Assembly: GCA_021413445.1 (NCBI GenBank)
Contig: JAIOQI010000013.1
Span: forward strand, 1-34,365
Source of the DNA: Alphaproteobacteria bacterium
GTDB taxonomy: Bacteria; Pseudomonadota; Alphaproteobacteria; Micavibrionales; UBA2020
Reading direction: 5' to 3'
Length of the DNA: 34,365 nt
Within the stretch, counting starts at the first letter, position 1; each line of letters opens with the position of its first letter. The notes below the pieces were generated by a model, which saw nothing but the letters and a program-made list of their open reading frames with translations, made no database searches and was not told the origin of the DNA. Positions 16,416-22,807 of the stretch are shown piece after piece. Made by a program: the position numbers and the translations under genes.

Positions 16416-16796
16416 ATGAAGAAAAAAGAAAAAATACTGGTGGTCGATGACGACCATTTCAACCTCGACATCCTCAGCCGTTATCTCGGCGGCGCCCACT
16501 TCGAGGTCCTGCAGGCAGACGACGGGGATGCGGCGCTGCAAAAACTGACCGGCGCGCCGGACATCGCCGTCATCGTTCTCGACCTCGAAATGCCGCGCAT
16601 GCACGGCTTGGCGCTGATGAAGGAAATCAAGAAAACGCCGGCGCTGAAGGATATACCGGTCATCATACAAACCGTCGTCGATAACCGTAAATGGAAAACC
16701 ACCCCGGGCCTGGAAGACGTCTGCGGCTACCTGGTCAAGCCTTACGACCCGGAACTCCTTGTCGATCTCATCCGTCAGGTGCTCGGGAAGCCCTAG
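16416..16796 (+). CDS. Single-domain response regulator (CheY-like)
   Basis: Stand-alone receiver of 126 residues with no output domain. The acidic pocket is DDD (11-13), the phospho-acceptor is D56 (VIVLDLEMP), T86 is the switch residue and K108 (YLVKPYD) is conserved. It lies 13 bases after the MHYT kinase and is probably its direct partner, acting by protein contact or as a phosphate sink or relay. It is strikingly similar to the receiver of the protein at 12272-13273 (shared FNLDI/LNLDI, SRYL, FEV, MPRM, IKKTP-LKDIPVI-QT), so the two arose by duplication and may compete for the same kinase. Confidence 0.92.
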   Translation: MKKKEKILVVDDDHFNLDILSRYLGGAHFEVLQADDGDAALQKLTGAPDIAVIVLDLEMPRMHGLALMKEIKKTPALKDIPVIIQTVVDNRKWKTTPGLEDVCGYLVKPYDPELLVDLIRQVLGKP

Positions 16797-16861
16797 AGCG
16801 TATTGTCAAAGCCCGCCAGACCGCCTATCATTGCCGACATCAACAGGTTTCGGCAGGGCAG

Positions 16862-18520
16862 ATGAAAAATCTCTTCAACAAAGTGGCCGCGAAGGTCCGC
16901 GCCGGGTGGGACAAATTCCGCGGCCGCAAGAACGAAGCGCCGGCCCCTGAACCGGACTTGCGCGGGCTGCTGCCGCACCGCGTCCTGACGCAGGAACAGC
17001 AAAAAGAGCTGGTGCTGGAAAACCTGCGGCGCAAGACGTCGGACATCGAAAAATATCTTTACCTCTCCCTTTTGCAGGCCAGCGACGAGCGCCTGTTCTA
17101 TTATACGGCCTTCCGCCACACCGAGGAAATCATGCCCCTCATCTACACCCCGACGGTGGGTCAGGCGTGCCTTGAATTCTCCCACCTGCCGCTCGCGCCG
17201 AAAGGGCTGTACATCACGCCGGAGGACAAGGGCAAAATCCGCGAACTGCTCGATAACTGGCCGGAAGACGACGTGCGGGTGATCGTCATTACCGACGGCG
17301 GGCGCATTCTGGGCCTCGGCGACCTGGGCGCCAACGGCATGGGCATCCCGCTGGGCAAGCTCGCGCTCTACACCATCTGCGGCGGCATCGACCCGCGCCA
17401 TGGCATGCCGGTGATGTTCGACGTCGGCACGAATAACGCCAAGCTGCGCAGCGACCCCTTGTATATCGGCTACCCGCACCCGCGCCTGACGGGAACGGAA
17501 TATCTCGAGCTGATGGACGAATTCGTCACCGCCGTCAAAGCTAAGTTCCCGAAAGCCATTATCCAGTTCGAGGATTTCCAGACCGCCAATGCCTTCAAGC
17601 TGCTGGAGCTGTACCGCAACCAGGCGACCTGCTTCAACGATGACATCCAGGGCACCGCCGCCGTGGCGCTGGCGGGGGTCTATGCCTCGTTGAAATCCAG
17701 CGGGCAGGATTTCAAGGACCAGCGCATCATGTTCCTCGGCGCCGGCTCCGCCGCGACCGGCATCGCCGGGCTGATGGTCAGGGCTTTGCAGGAGTGCGGC
17801 CTCAGCGAAGAAGAAGCGCGCCAGAGGCTGTGGCTGGTGGATTCAAAAGGACTTGTCACCGCCGGCCGCGGCACGCTGGAGGAGAACAAGCAGCCTTATG
17901 CGCATGACCACGCGGCGATGAACCTGCTCGACGCCATCAGGGACATCAAACCAACGGTGCTGATCGGCGCCACCGGAACACCCGGCACTTTCACCAGGGA
18001 AGTCATCGAGGCGATGGCGGCGATCAACCAGCGCCCGCTCATTTTCGCCCTCTCCAATCCCACCTCGCAGGCGGAATGCACCGCGCAGCAGGCTTATGAA
18101 TGGAGCCAGGGCCAGGCGCTGTTCGCCAGCGGCAGCCCTTTCGAGCCGGTGGAGTACGACGGCAAAACATTCCGCCCCGGTCAGGGCAATAACGCCTATA
18201 TCTTCCCCGGCCTCGGTCTTGGCGTGATGGCCTGCGGCGCGACGCGCATCACGGAAGAAATGTTCCTCGCCGCCGCTCACGCGCTGGCCGAACTGGTCAC
18301 GGCGGAAGACCTGCGGGACGGGACCCTGTATCCGCCGCTGAAAAATATCCGCTGCGTTTCCGAGCATATCGCCAAGGCGGTGATCGAAACCGCCTGCGCG
18401 CAGGGCGTGTCCTCCATCCCCCTGCCGCCGGATATTATCGGGTTCATTTCCCGGCAGATGTACGATCCCGCTTGCCCTCCGAAACTTCCGCCAAAGCCGC
18501 CGGGCATCGCGCCAAAGTAA
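16862..18520 (+). CDS. NAD(P)-dependent malic enzyme (large type)
   Basis: Oxidative decarboxylation of malate to pyruvate with NAD(P) reduction. It has 552 residues from the ATG at 16862, preceded by AGGGCAG. This is the large, eukaryote/E. coli MaeA-like class. Catalytic Tyr is Y95 in YTPTVG and catalytic Lys is K166 (GIPLGKLALY). The metal ligands are E237, D238 and D261 (FEDFQTANAF and NDDIQGTAAV). The dinucleotide-binding loop is GAGSAATG (293-300). A basic, probably flexible N-terminal tail of about 30 residues precedes the catalytic core. The gene begins 65 bases after the receiver gene and may be read from it or from its own promoter. Coenzyme preference cannot be read safely here. 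Confidence 0.95.
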   Translation: MKNLFNKVAAKVRAGWDKFRGRKNEAPAPEPDLRGLLPHRVLTQEQQKELVLENLRRKTSDIEKYLYLSLLQASDERLFYYTAFRHTEEIMPLIYTPTVGQACLEFSHLPLAPKGLYITPEDKGKIRELLDNWPEDDVRVIVITDGGRILGLGDLGANGMGIPLGKLALYTICGGIDPRHGMPVMFDVGTNNAKLRSDPLYIGYPHPRLTGTEYLELMDEFVTAVKAKFPKAIIQFEDFQTANAFKLLELYRNQATCFNDDIQGTAAVALAGVYASLKSSGQDFKDQRIMFLGAGSAATGIAGLMVRALQECGLSEEEARQRLWLVDSKGLVTAGRGTLEENKQPYAHDHAAMNLLDAIRDIKPTVLIGATGTPGTFTREVIEAMAAINQRPLIFALSNPTSQAECTAQQAYEWSQGQALFASGSPFEPVEYDGKTFRPGQGNNAYIFPGLGLGVMACGATRITEEMFLAAAHALAELVTAEDLRDGTLYPPLKNIRCVSEHIAKAVIETACAQGVSSIPLPPDIIGFISRQMYDPACPPKLPPKPPGIAPK

Positions 18521-18591
18521 CGACAAGCAAAACAATCAATCGTTAAAAAGAATCACGGCCCGGGCTGCAGATTCTGTAAATAATATTTAAT

Positions 18592-18667
18592 AACATATTG
18601 ATATATATAGTAAAAAATAACCTTAAGTCAGCGTTAACGATTGATATGATATATTATACATATATGG
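18592..18667 (+). promoter_or_regulatory. Conserved upstream element, copy 1
   Basis: AT-rich block 138 bases before the first exported-protein gene. It shares with copies 2 and 3 the order ACATATTGATATAT, an A-rich run, a TTAA, GTTAA, then TATG-TA-TAT. This copy is the most diverged: it has GTCAGCGTTAACG where the others have ACCCCCGTTAATC. It probably contains the promoter; no -35/-10 pair can be fixed with confidence. Confidence 0.6.
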
Positions 18668-18693
18668 GATTAAGTTAAGAAATCTTGGTTATG

Positions 18694-18713
18694 TTATTGC
18701 GATAAAGCAATAA
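18694..18713 (+). promoter_or_regulatory. Leader hairpin before exported-protein gene 1
   Basis: TTATTGC-GATAAA-GCAATAA, a 7-base stem and 6-base loop placed just before the ribosome site. The next paralog has a hairpin at the same place with a different stem (20452-20468), after a shared TTGGTTATG. Confidence 0.45.
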
Positions 18714-18729
18714 GGTGTGGGGGAACGAA

Positions 18730-20256
18730 ATGAAAAATAACACGAAACTGGCCATCGCTTTCACTTTGGCAGCGGCCCTGATGAGCAGCACGGCGATGGC
18801 GGGAACGGCGGCGGGCACCTCGAGCGCAGATCGTCTCTGGGAAGCCGATCCGGCCAAGATGCTTTATTCAGACAAACCTGCAGAAGACACCGTTATCCTC
18901 TGGCCGCTCGATGAAGGAATGGACAGCAGCGTGGTCAAGGATGGCGGCAGGCTGCTGACTGAGGATCAGGTCCGCGATTTCTACCCGCATTTCCCCCTGG
19001 ACCTCCTTGAGGAGCCGAGATTGCCGCATGAGAGAGAATCAGACGCCGGCGAAGCGCTCGTGAGGTTTGTCATGAAACAGGATGACGCGGCGTTCGCCTT
19101 TGATGAAAAAAGAACGCGACCACCGCAAGTCGCCGAATGGATTGCACCGGAAAGAATGGCGGCGCTCCGTTTCGCAAAATTTGACGATGCCATTGACCGG
19201 GTCGTACGCCCTGACTTCATTGATGCCGTGCCGCAAGCCGCCGGCGATGACCTTACGAGAAACAGGCGTGTGGCTATTATCGTCATGGCAGCGCTCGCAG
19301 CCAGAGAGGCTGGAGCGAACGTCACCGGCAATGACGCCCGTGTGGGCGACAATACGTTTTTTAACCCGACCGGGAGGGAGTTGGGAGCAGCGCCCGCGAC
19401 GATGTTGTTCAGCGACGAACTTCTCAAAGAGATAAGAATCCTGGAGAAAACCGGCGGCGAGGCCAGCATCGGCCAGCTGAAGACATTGTATGAGGAACTT
19501 GAAGAGGCGTTGGAAATCGAGAAGAAAATCAACACGGCAGATATTATAAGCAGAGCCCTTATTGACCAGATGGAAAGCCGCGGCCTTGACACCAAAGCCC
19601 TCATGAAAATTCCGGTTGTTGCTCATATACTGGCGGAAATACCTGAAAATCAATATCCGGATATCCTGAAGCTGAGTGAAGAGTATGCGGGATATTTGAG
19701 CAAAGTGAAGCCGGATGACACGGCGGGGATGAAAGAAATTCTGGATAAGTTCGCATACAAGCTGACGGGCACTCTCAAGCTTGATGATGAGGAATACAGC
19801 GAAATGAAAGGGCTGACAAGCGACCTGATCTCACTGGGCGGGCTTACCGCTGTAGGGTCTGAAGAAGAGCTGGCCGAATTTAACATGAAGCTTGTTGCAA
19901 AGGATTTTTTCGATGCGAAGTTTGTTGCGGCCCTGAAAGCCAAAGATATTAATACGGCAGCCCTCTTTAAAGACGTATATATCGCCCATTTCCTTGCGGA
20001 AATAGACAAGGCCAAACGGCCTGACATCGTAAAACTGAGCGCCGAGTTTGCGGGAGACTTGGCCGATTCAAAAATAAAAACAGGTGAGGTGTTAAACAAA
20101 TTCCTGAGTCAGGTGACCAAAAGCATAGACATCACGTCTCCGGAAGAGGAGAAAGAAATTGAGATGCTGCTGGGCAAGGTAACCGAGATTGTAGGCAAGG
20201 CTATTCCTGCGCCTCCCGAAGACAAAAAATTTCTTGAGGTTTCCTCCATTCCTTAA
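18730..20256 (+). CDS. Exported protein of unknown function with internal duplication (paralog 1)
   Basis: Protein of 508 residues with a clear signal peptide, cleavage predicted after TAMA (residue 24). I recognise no named family. The C-terminal half holds two similar units of about 100 residues, near 270-366 and 390-487. Both follow the pattern AL..(4-5)..AH-(I/F)-LAEI, PDI-KLS-E-AG-L, then (D/N)KF, and are mostly helical. The N-terminal half has segments resembling the two downstream genes (ELLKEI, then a helix, then AL-D), so all three form one family. Few cysteines and no lipobox, so it is likely soluble and periplasmic or secreted. It is the longest of the three, first in the cluster and preceded by the conserved upstream element. 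Function unknown. Confidence 0.82.
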   Translation: MKNNTKLAIAFTLAAALMSSTAMAGTAAGTSSADRLWEADPAKMLYSDKPAEDTVILWPLDEGMDSSVVKDGGRLLTEDQVRDFYPHFPLDLLEEPRLPHERESDAGEALVRFVMKQDDAAFAFDEKRTRPPQVAEWIAPERMAALRFAKFDDAIDRVVRPDFIDAVPQAAGDDLTRNRRVAIIVMAALAAREAGANVTGNDARVGDNTFFNPTGRELGAAPATMLFSDELLKEIRILEKTGGEASIGQLKTLYEELEEALEIEKKINTADIISRALIDQMESRGLDTKALMKIPVVAHILAEIPENQYPDILKLSEEYAGYLSKVKPDDTAGMKEILDKFAYKLTGTLKLDDEEYSEMKGLTSDLISLGGLTAVGSEEELAEFNMKLVAKDFFDAKFVAALKAKDINTAALFKDVYIAHFLAEIDKAKRPDIVKLSAEFAGDLADSKIKTGEVLNKFLSQVTKSIDITSPEEEKEIEMLLGKVTEIVGKAIPAPPEDKKFLEVSSIP

Positions 20257-20292
20257 AAAGGTTGCCCCGATTTGAAGATCCAGGTCATCCCG

Positions 20293-20328
20293 ACCCCGCC
20301 GCCCGCGTTTTGATGCGGGCGGCGGGGT
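20293..20328 (+). terminator. Hairpin terminator after paralog 1
   Basis: ACCCCGCCGCCCGC pairs perfectly with GCGGGCGGCGGGGT around the loop GTTTTGAT: a 14-pair GC stem followed by TGATTCTGATG. The T-tail is poor, but the stem is very strong. A near-copy with the same loop and tail follows paralog 3. Confidence 0.7.
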
Positions 20329-20346
20329 TGATTCTGATGAGATGAC

Positions 20347-20417
20347 AACATATTGATATATCAAACAAAAATACCGTTAAACCCCCGTTAATCCTTATAT
20401 GGTACTATACATATATG
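20347..20417 (+). promoter_or_regulatory. Conserved upstream element, copy 2
   Basis: AACATATTGATATATC, an A-rich run, then GTTAAACCCCCGTTAATC, TTATATGGTACTATAC and ATATATG. It lies 136 bases before the second exported-protein gene. It contains the 12-base palindrome TTGATATATCAA. It is nearly identical to copy 3 through the central GTTAAACCCCCGTTAATC part. Confidence 0.7.
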
Positions 20418-20451
20418 CGGCAAAAATGCGCAATTTATATTGGTTATGCCA

Positions 20452-20468
20452 TTACTTTATTGCAGTAA
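20452..20468 (+). promoter_or_regulatory. Leader hairpin before exported-protein gene 2
   Basis: TTACT-TTATTGC-AGTAA, a short stem 14 bases before the ATG at the place equivalent to the hairpin of paralog 1. The stem bases differ between the two while pairing is kept. Confidence 0.4.
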
Positions 20469-20482
20469 AACGGGGAATTAAG

Positions 20483-21313
20483 ATGGAAACCAACACGAAA
20501 CTGGCCATTGTTTTCGCCCTGGCAACGGGCCTGATGAGCGGCGGCGCCGCGATGGCTGGCGCCGTCAGTGCAGGCGCGCAGTCTAATGTCCATTTTGAAA
20601 TCCAGGACGTCACGATGGAAGACGGTGTGGCGGACAAGATTTTCTGGAGCGTGACAGGCGACGCGAACAGCGCCGTAGCAAAAGGCAATGAGCTGCAGAA
20701 CCTTGAAATACGCTCTCCCGCCCCTCCGGCAGACCCTTGGGTTTTCCTTACGGACAGAAGCGAAATAAGAAGGGGCTTTGCTTATCAACCGACCTTTGAG
20801 CGCGCCGCCTTGGCGCCGGAAATACCTCAGGATCGCGCACCAAGCTTAATGGATGAGTATAGTGACAATAAAAGAATAATCATGGCCCTGAGAGAAAATC
20901 CCGATATCCCCCGCGATAGCAGGGTTTTGGCTGTCATCGCGGCGGCTTTCGCAGCTCCCGGTCGTGATTCCATTGACCCGGAAGGTCGTGTGACCACTCC
21001 CACCGATGAGCTGCTGGCGGAAATAGCGGCCGACGTGCCCCCGCCAGAAGAGACTACACCAACAATCGACTCCATGTATATTTTAGTAGCCGCCAGGAGC
21101 GGCCTGCTCAGTCGGGAACAGTATAGCTTCCTGGCGAAAATATACGGGACTATATTGCAGTACGAGGCGAAGGGCCTTACCTACCCCCTGCCGCAGTTTA
21201 TTACTGACGCCCTGATAAAAATAAAAGATCCGGTGGGTGGAATATTGGCATCCTGCACCCACACCACTTTTCACGGCGAGGCCGCCGATGCATGCCATGC
21301 AGATCCGACCTGA
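20483..21313 (+). CDS. Exported protein of unknown function (paralog 2)
   Basis: Protein of 276 residues from the ATG at 20483, with GGGGAA about 6 bases upstream. The signal peptide is cleaved near GAAMAG (about residue 24) and is almost identical to that of paralog 1 (TKLAI-F-LA--LMS). The body aligns with paralog 3 over FL-D--EI---Y-P-----AAL, then DEY, then a stretch ending EG-V-TPTD-L. A later helical unit has the form GL---YS-L---Y---L--E-KG-----P. The C-terminus has CTHTTFH and one more cysteine, which could form a disulfide. No known domain. It is one of three tandem family members sharing upstream elements. Confidence 0.82.
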   Translation: METNTKLAIVFALATGLMSGGAAMAGAVSAGAQSNVHFEIQDVTMEDGVADKIFWSVTGDANSAVAKGNELQNLEIRSPAPPADPWVFLTDRSEIRRGFAYQPTFERAALAPEIPQDRAPSLMDEYSDNKRIIMALRENPDIPRDSRVLAVIAAAFAAPGRDSIDPEGRVTTPTDELLAEIAADVPPPEETTPTIDSMYILVAARSGLLSREQYSFLAKIYGTILQYEAKGLTYPLPQFITDALIKIKDPVGGILASCTHTTFHGEAADACHADPT

Positions 21314-21360
21314 AACAGGTTAGTGCTGCTGTAGCCGCCTGAAGAAACAACCACACCCCT

Positions 21361-21437
21361 GTCATTCTGAGGCGGAGCCGGAGAATCCCCTTTTCTTGTT
21401 TATAAACAGAGATATCCTTCGCTGTGCTCAGGATGAC
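21361..21437. repeat. GTCAT...ATGAC palindromic intergenic repeat
   Basis: A 77-base element whose ends GTCATTCTGAG and CTCAGGATGAC are inverted with one mismatch. Inside it has GGAGAATCC and GATATCC near-repeats. It resembles the GTCATTCTGAG-type dispersed palindromes of many bacterial genomes. It lies between paralogs 2 and 3, directly before copy 3 of the upstream element, so it may also end the paralog 2 transcript. Confidence 0.65.
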
Positions 21438-21510
21438 ATTACATTGATATATATAACAAAAATCACCATTAAACCCCCGTTAATCGTTTATATGGTATTA
21501 TTAATTATGG
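21438..21510 (+). promoter_or_regulatory. Conserved upstream element, copy 3
   Basis: ATTACATTGATATATA, an A-rich run, ATTAAACCCCCGTTAATC, then TTTATATGGTATTATTAATTATG. It lies about 130 bases before the third exported-protein gene. A GC-rich leader hairpin follows at 21526-21541 (GCCGG/CCGGC, loop GCGAAG) before the ribosome site GGGGAG. Confidence 0.7.
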
Positions 21511-21568
21511 GTATTGATTAAGGCCGCCGGGCGAAGCCGGCAGCCGCGTAGCCCATAAGGGGAGTAAA

Positions 21569-22579
21569 ATGAAAAACAATTCAACACTCATCGCCACCTT
21601 CACCGTAGCGGCAGGCCTGATAAGCAGCACCGCGCTGGCGGGCGTGGATGCCGGCACCAGCGCCGTGGGCGGTACGGCAGACAGGCAACCCGTCAAGATG
21701 CTGACGGACAAGGGGCTCGTTGACGACGTCATCGATTGGGGCGCTGTGGGGACGAGAACCAGTACGGTAACGGAAGTTCCGCTCCTGGACTTTCTCATAG
21801 ACAGCAGAGAAATAAAAAAGGACGTTGATTACCGGCCCTTTGAAAGCGCCGCCGCTTTCGCGCCGGCAGACTTCCGGGACCGGCGTAATGTGACGCTCGA
21901 CGAGTTTTATCCCGATGATCCGAAGGCGCTGCTGGCAAGCAGGGAAAGACCTGCCTTTGTTATTGCCCCCGCTGTTGTGGACAGGATCGCCGCCTATCAG
22001 GCCCGCAGCAATTATCTGGATGAAGAAGGTCATGTCGACACGCCCACGGATCGGCTGCAACTGGCGGCTCTGGAAGACAGGGCGCGGGTGATGGAAGTAG
22101 ATACACCGCTGACCGCCGAAGAGATTCTTGCCCTCCTGAAAAGCGGGGATATAAAAGATGAGAAACTGTATATGGCCCTCAAGCGGGAATACAGCAACCT
22201 GCTGGCCTCCGAAAAAGAGGGCGTTGGATATATTCCCGACCTGGCCCTGATCGGATTCGTAAGGGATATAAAAGCCGCAGAGGATGAAACGGTGCAAATA
22301 GAAGGCCATACCGCTTTTCACAACCTGAGTGACAAAATCGACATTGTTACCACCCCTGAATCGGAATGCTCTTTTTCTCCATGCATAGTCCACTACCTTA
22401 CTCCGTCTGACGTATGGGATGGCGGAACCCGCCCCGATACGCCGGAGACAGAGGTCGATGCCATGATCGATGTAGTGACAGAAACGGTTGATGAGGTTGT
22501 GACGGTGCCGCTTACTATCGGAGATATAGCTCCTTCTAAATTTCATTCAAAAGGATCTTCTGCCGACAGCCCGATGTAA
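21569..22579 (+). CDS. Exported protein of unknown function (paralog 3)
   Basis: Protein of 336 residues with GGGGAG a few bases before the ATG. The signal peptide is cleaved near STALAG (about residue 24). The body aligns with paralog 2: FLIDSREIKKDVDYRPF, AAAFAP, DEFYPDD, EEGHVDTPTDRL, then the helical unit ILALLKSGDIKDEKLYMALK and HTAFHN. The extra C-terminal 80 residues hold CSFSPC, which could form a local disulfide, and an acidic, threonine/valine-rich stretch (ETEVDAMIDVVTETVDEVVT). No catalytic motif or known domain is visible. A surface or periplasmic role is inferred from the signal peptide only. Confidence 0.82.
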   Translation: MKNNSTLIATFTVAAGLISSTALAGVDAGTSAVGGTADRQPVKMLTDKGLVDDVIDWGAVGTRTSTVTEVPLLDFLIDSREIKKDVDYRPFESAAAFAPADFRDRRNVTLDEFYPDDPKALLASRERPAFVIAPAVVDRIAAYQARSNYLDEEGHVDTPTDRLQLAALEDRARVMEVDTPLTAEEILALLKSGDIKDEKLYMALKREYSNLLASEKEGVGYIPDLALIGFVRDIKAAEDETVQIEGHTAFHNLSDKIDIVTTPESECSFSPCIVHYLTPSDVWDGGTRPDTPETEVDAMIDVVTETVDEVVTVPLTIGDIAPSKFHSKGSSADSPM

Positions 22580-22608
22580 CACCCGTTCACCGCAACTGAT
22601 CTTTCCCG

Positions 22609-22642
22609 TTCCGCCGCCCGCGTTTTGATGCAGGCGGCGGAA
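22609..22642 (+). terminator. Hairpin terminator after paralog 3
   Basis: TTCCGCCGCCCGC pairs with GCAGGCGGCGGAA (one mismatch) around the loop GTTTTGAT, then TTGATTCC. Loop and tail match the hairpin after paralog 1, so this is a duplicated element carried with the gene family. Confidence 0.65.
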
Positions 22643-22807
22643 TTGATTCCATATTTGCCCCGTAAGCCTTGCGATAATGCCGCCGCAGATATTCTTAAGC
22701 TTGCTGAGATTGCCGTATAACCCGTTGTTTTCTAGCAACTTGCCTGAATTGCCTTTTTCTGACAGGATGAAGTGGGGTTGGTTTTTCTAAACAATGGGGA
22801 TGCTTCA

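Noticed and set aside
20353..20364. TTGATATATCAA as a third FNR box
   Set aside because: Half-sites are separated by 2 bases, not 4, and the copies upstream of paralogs 1 and 3 do not keep the second half-site.
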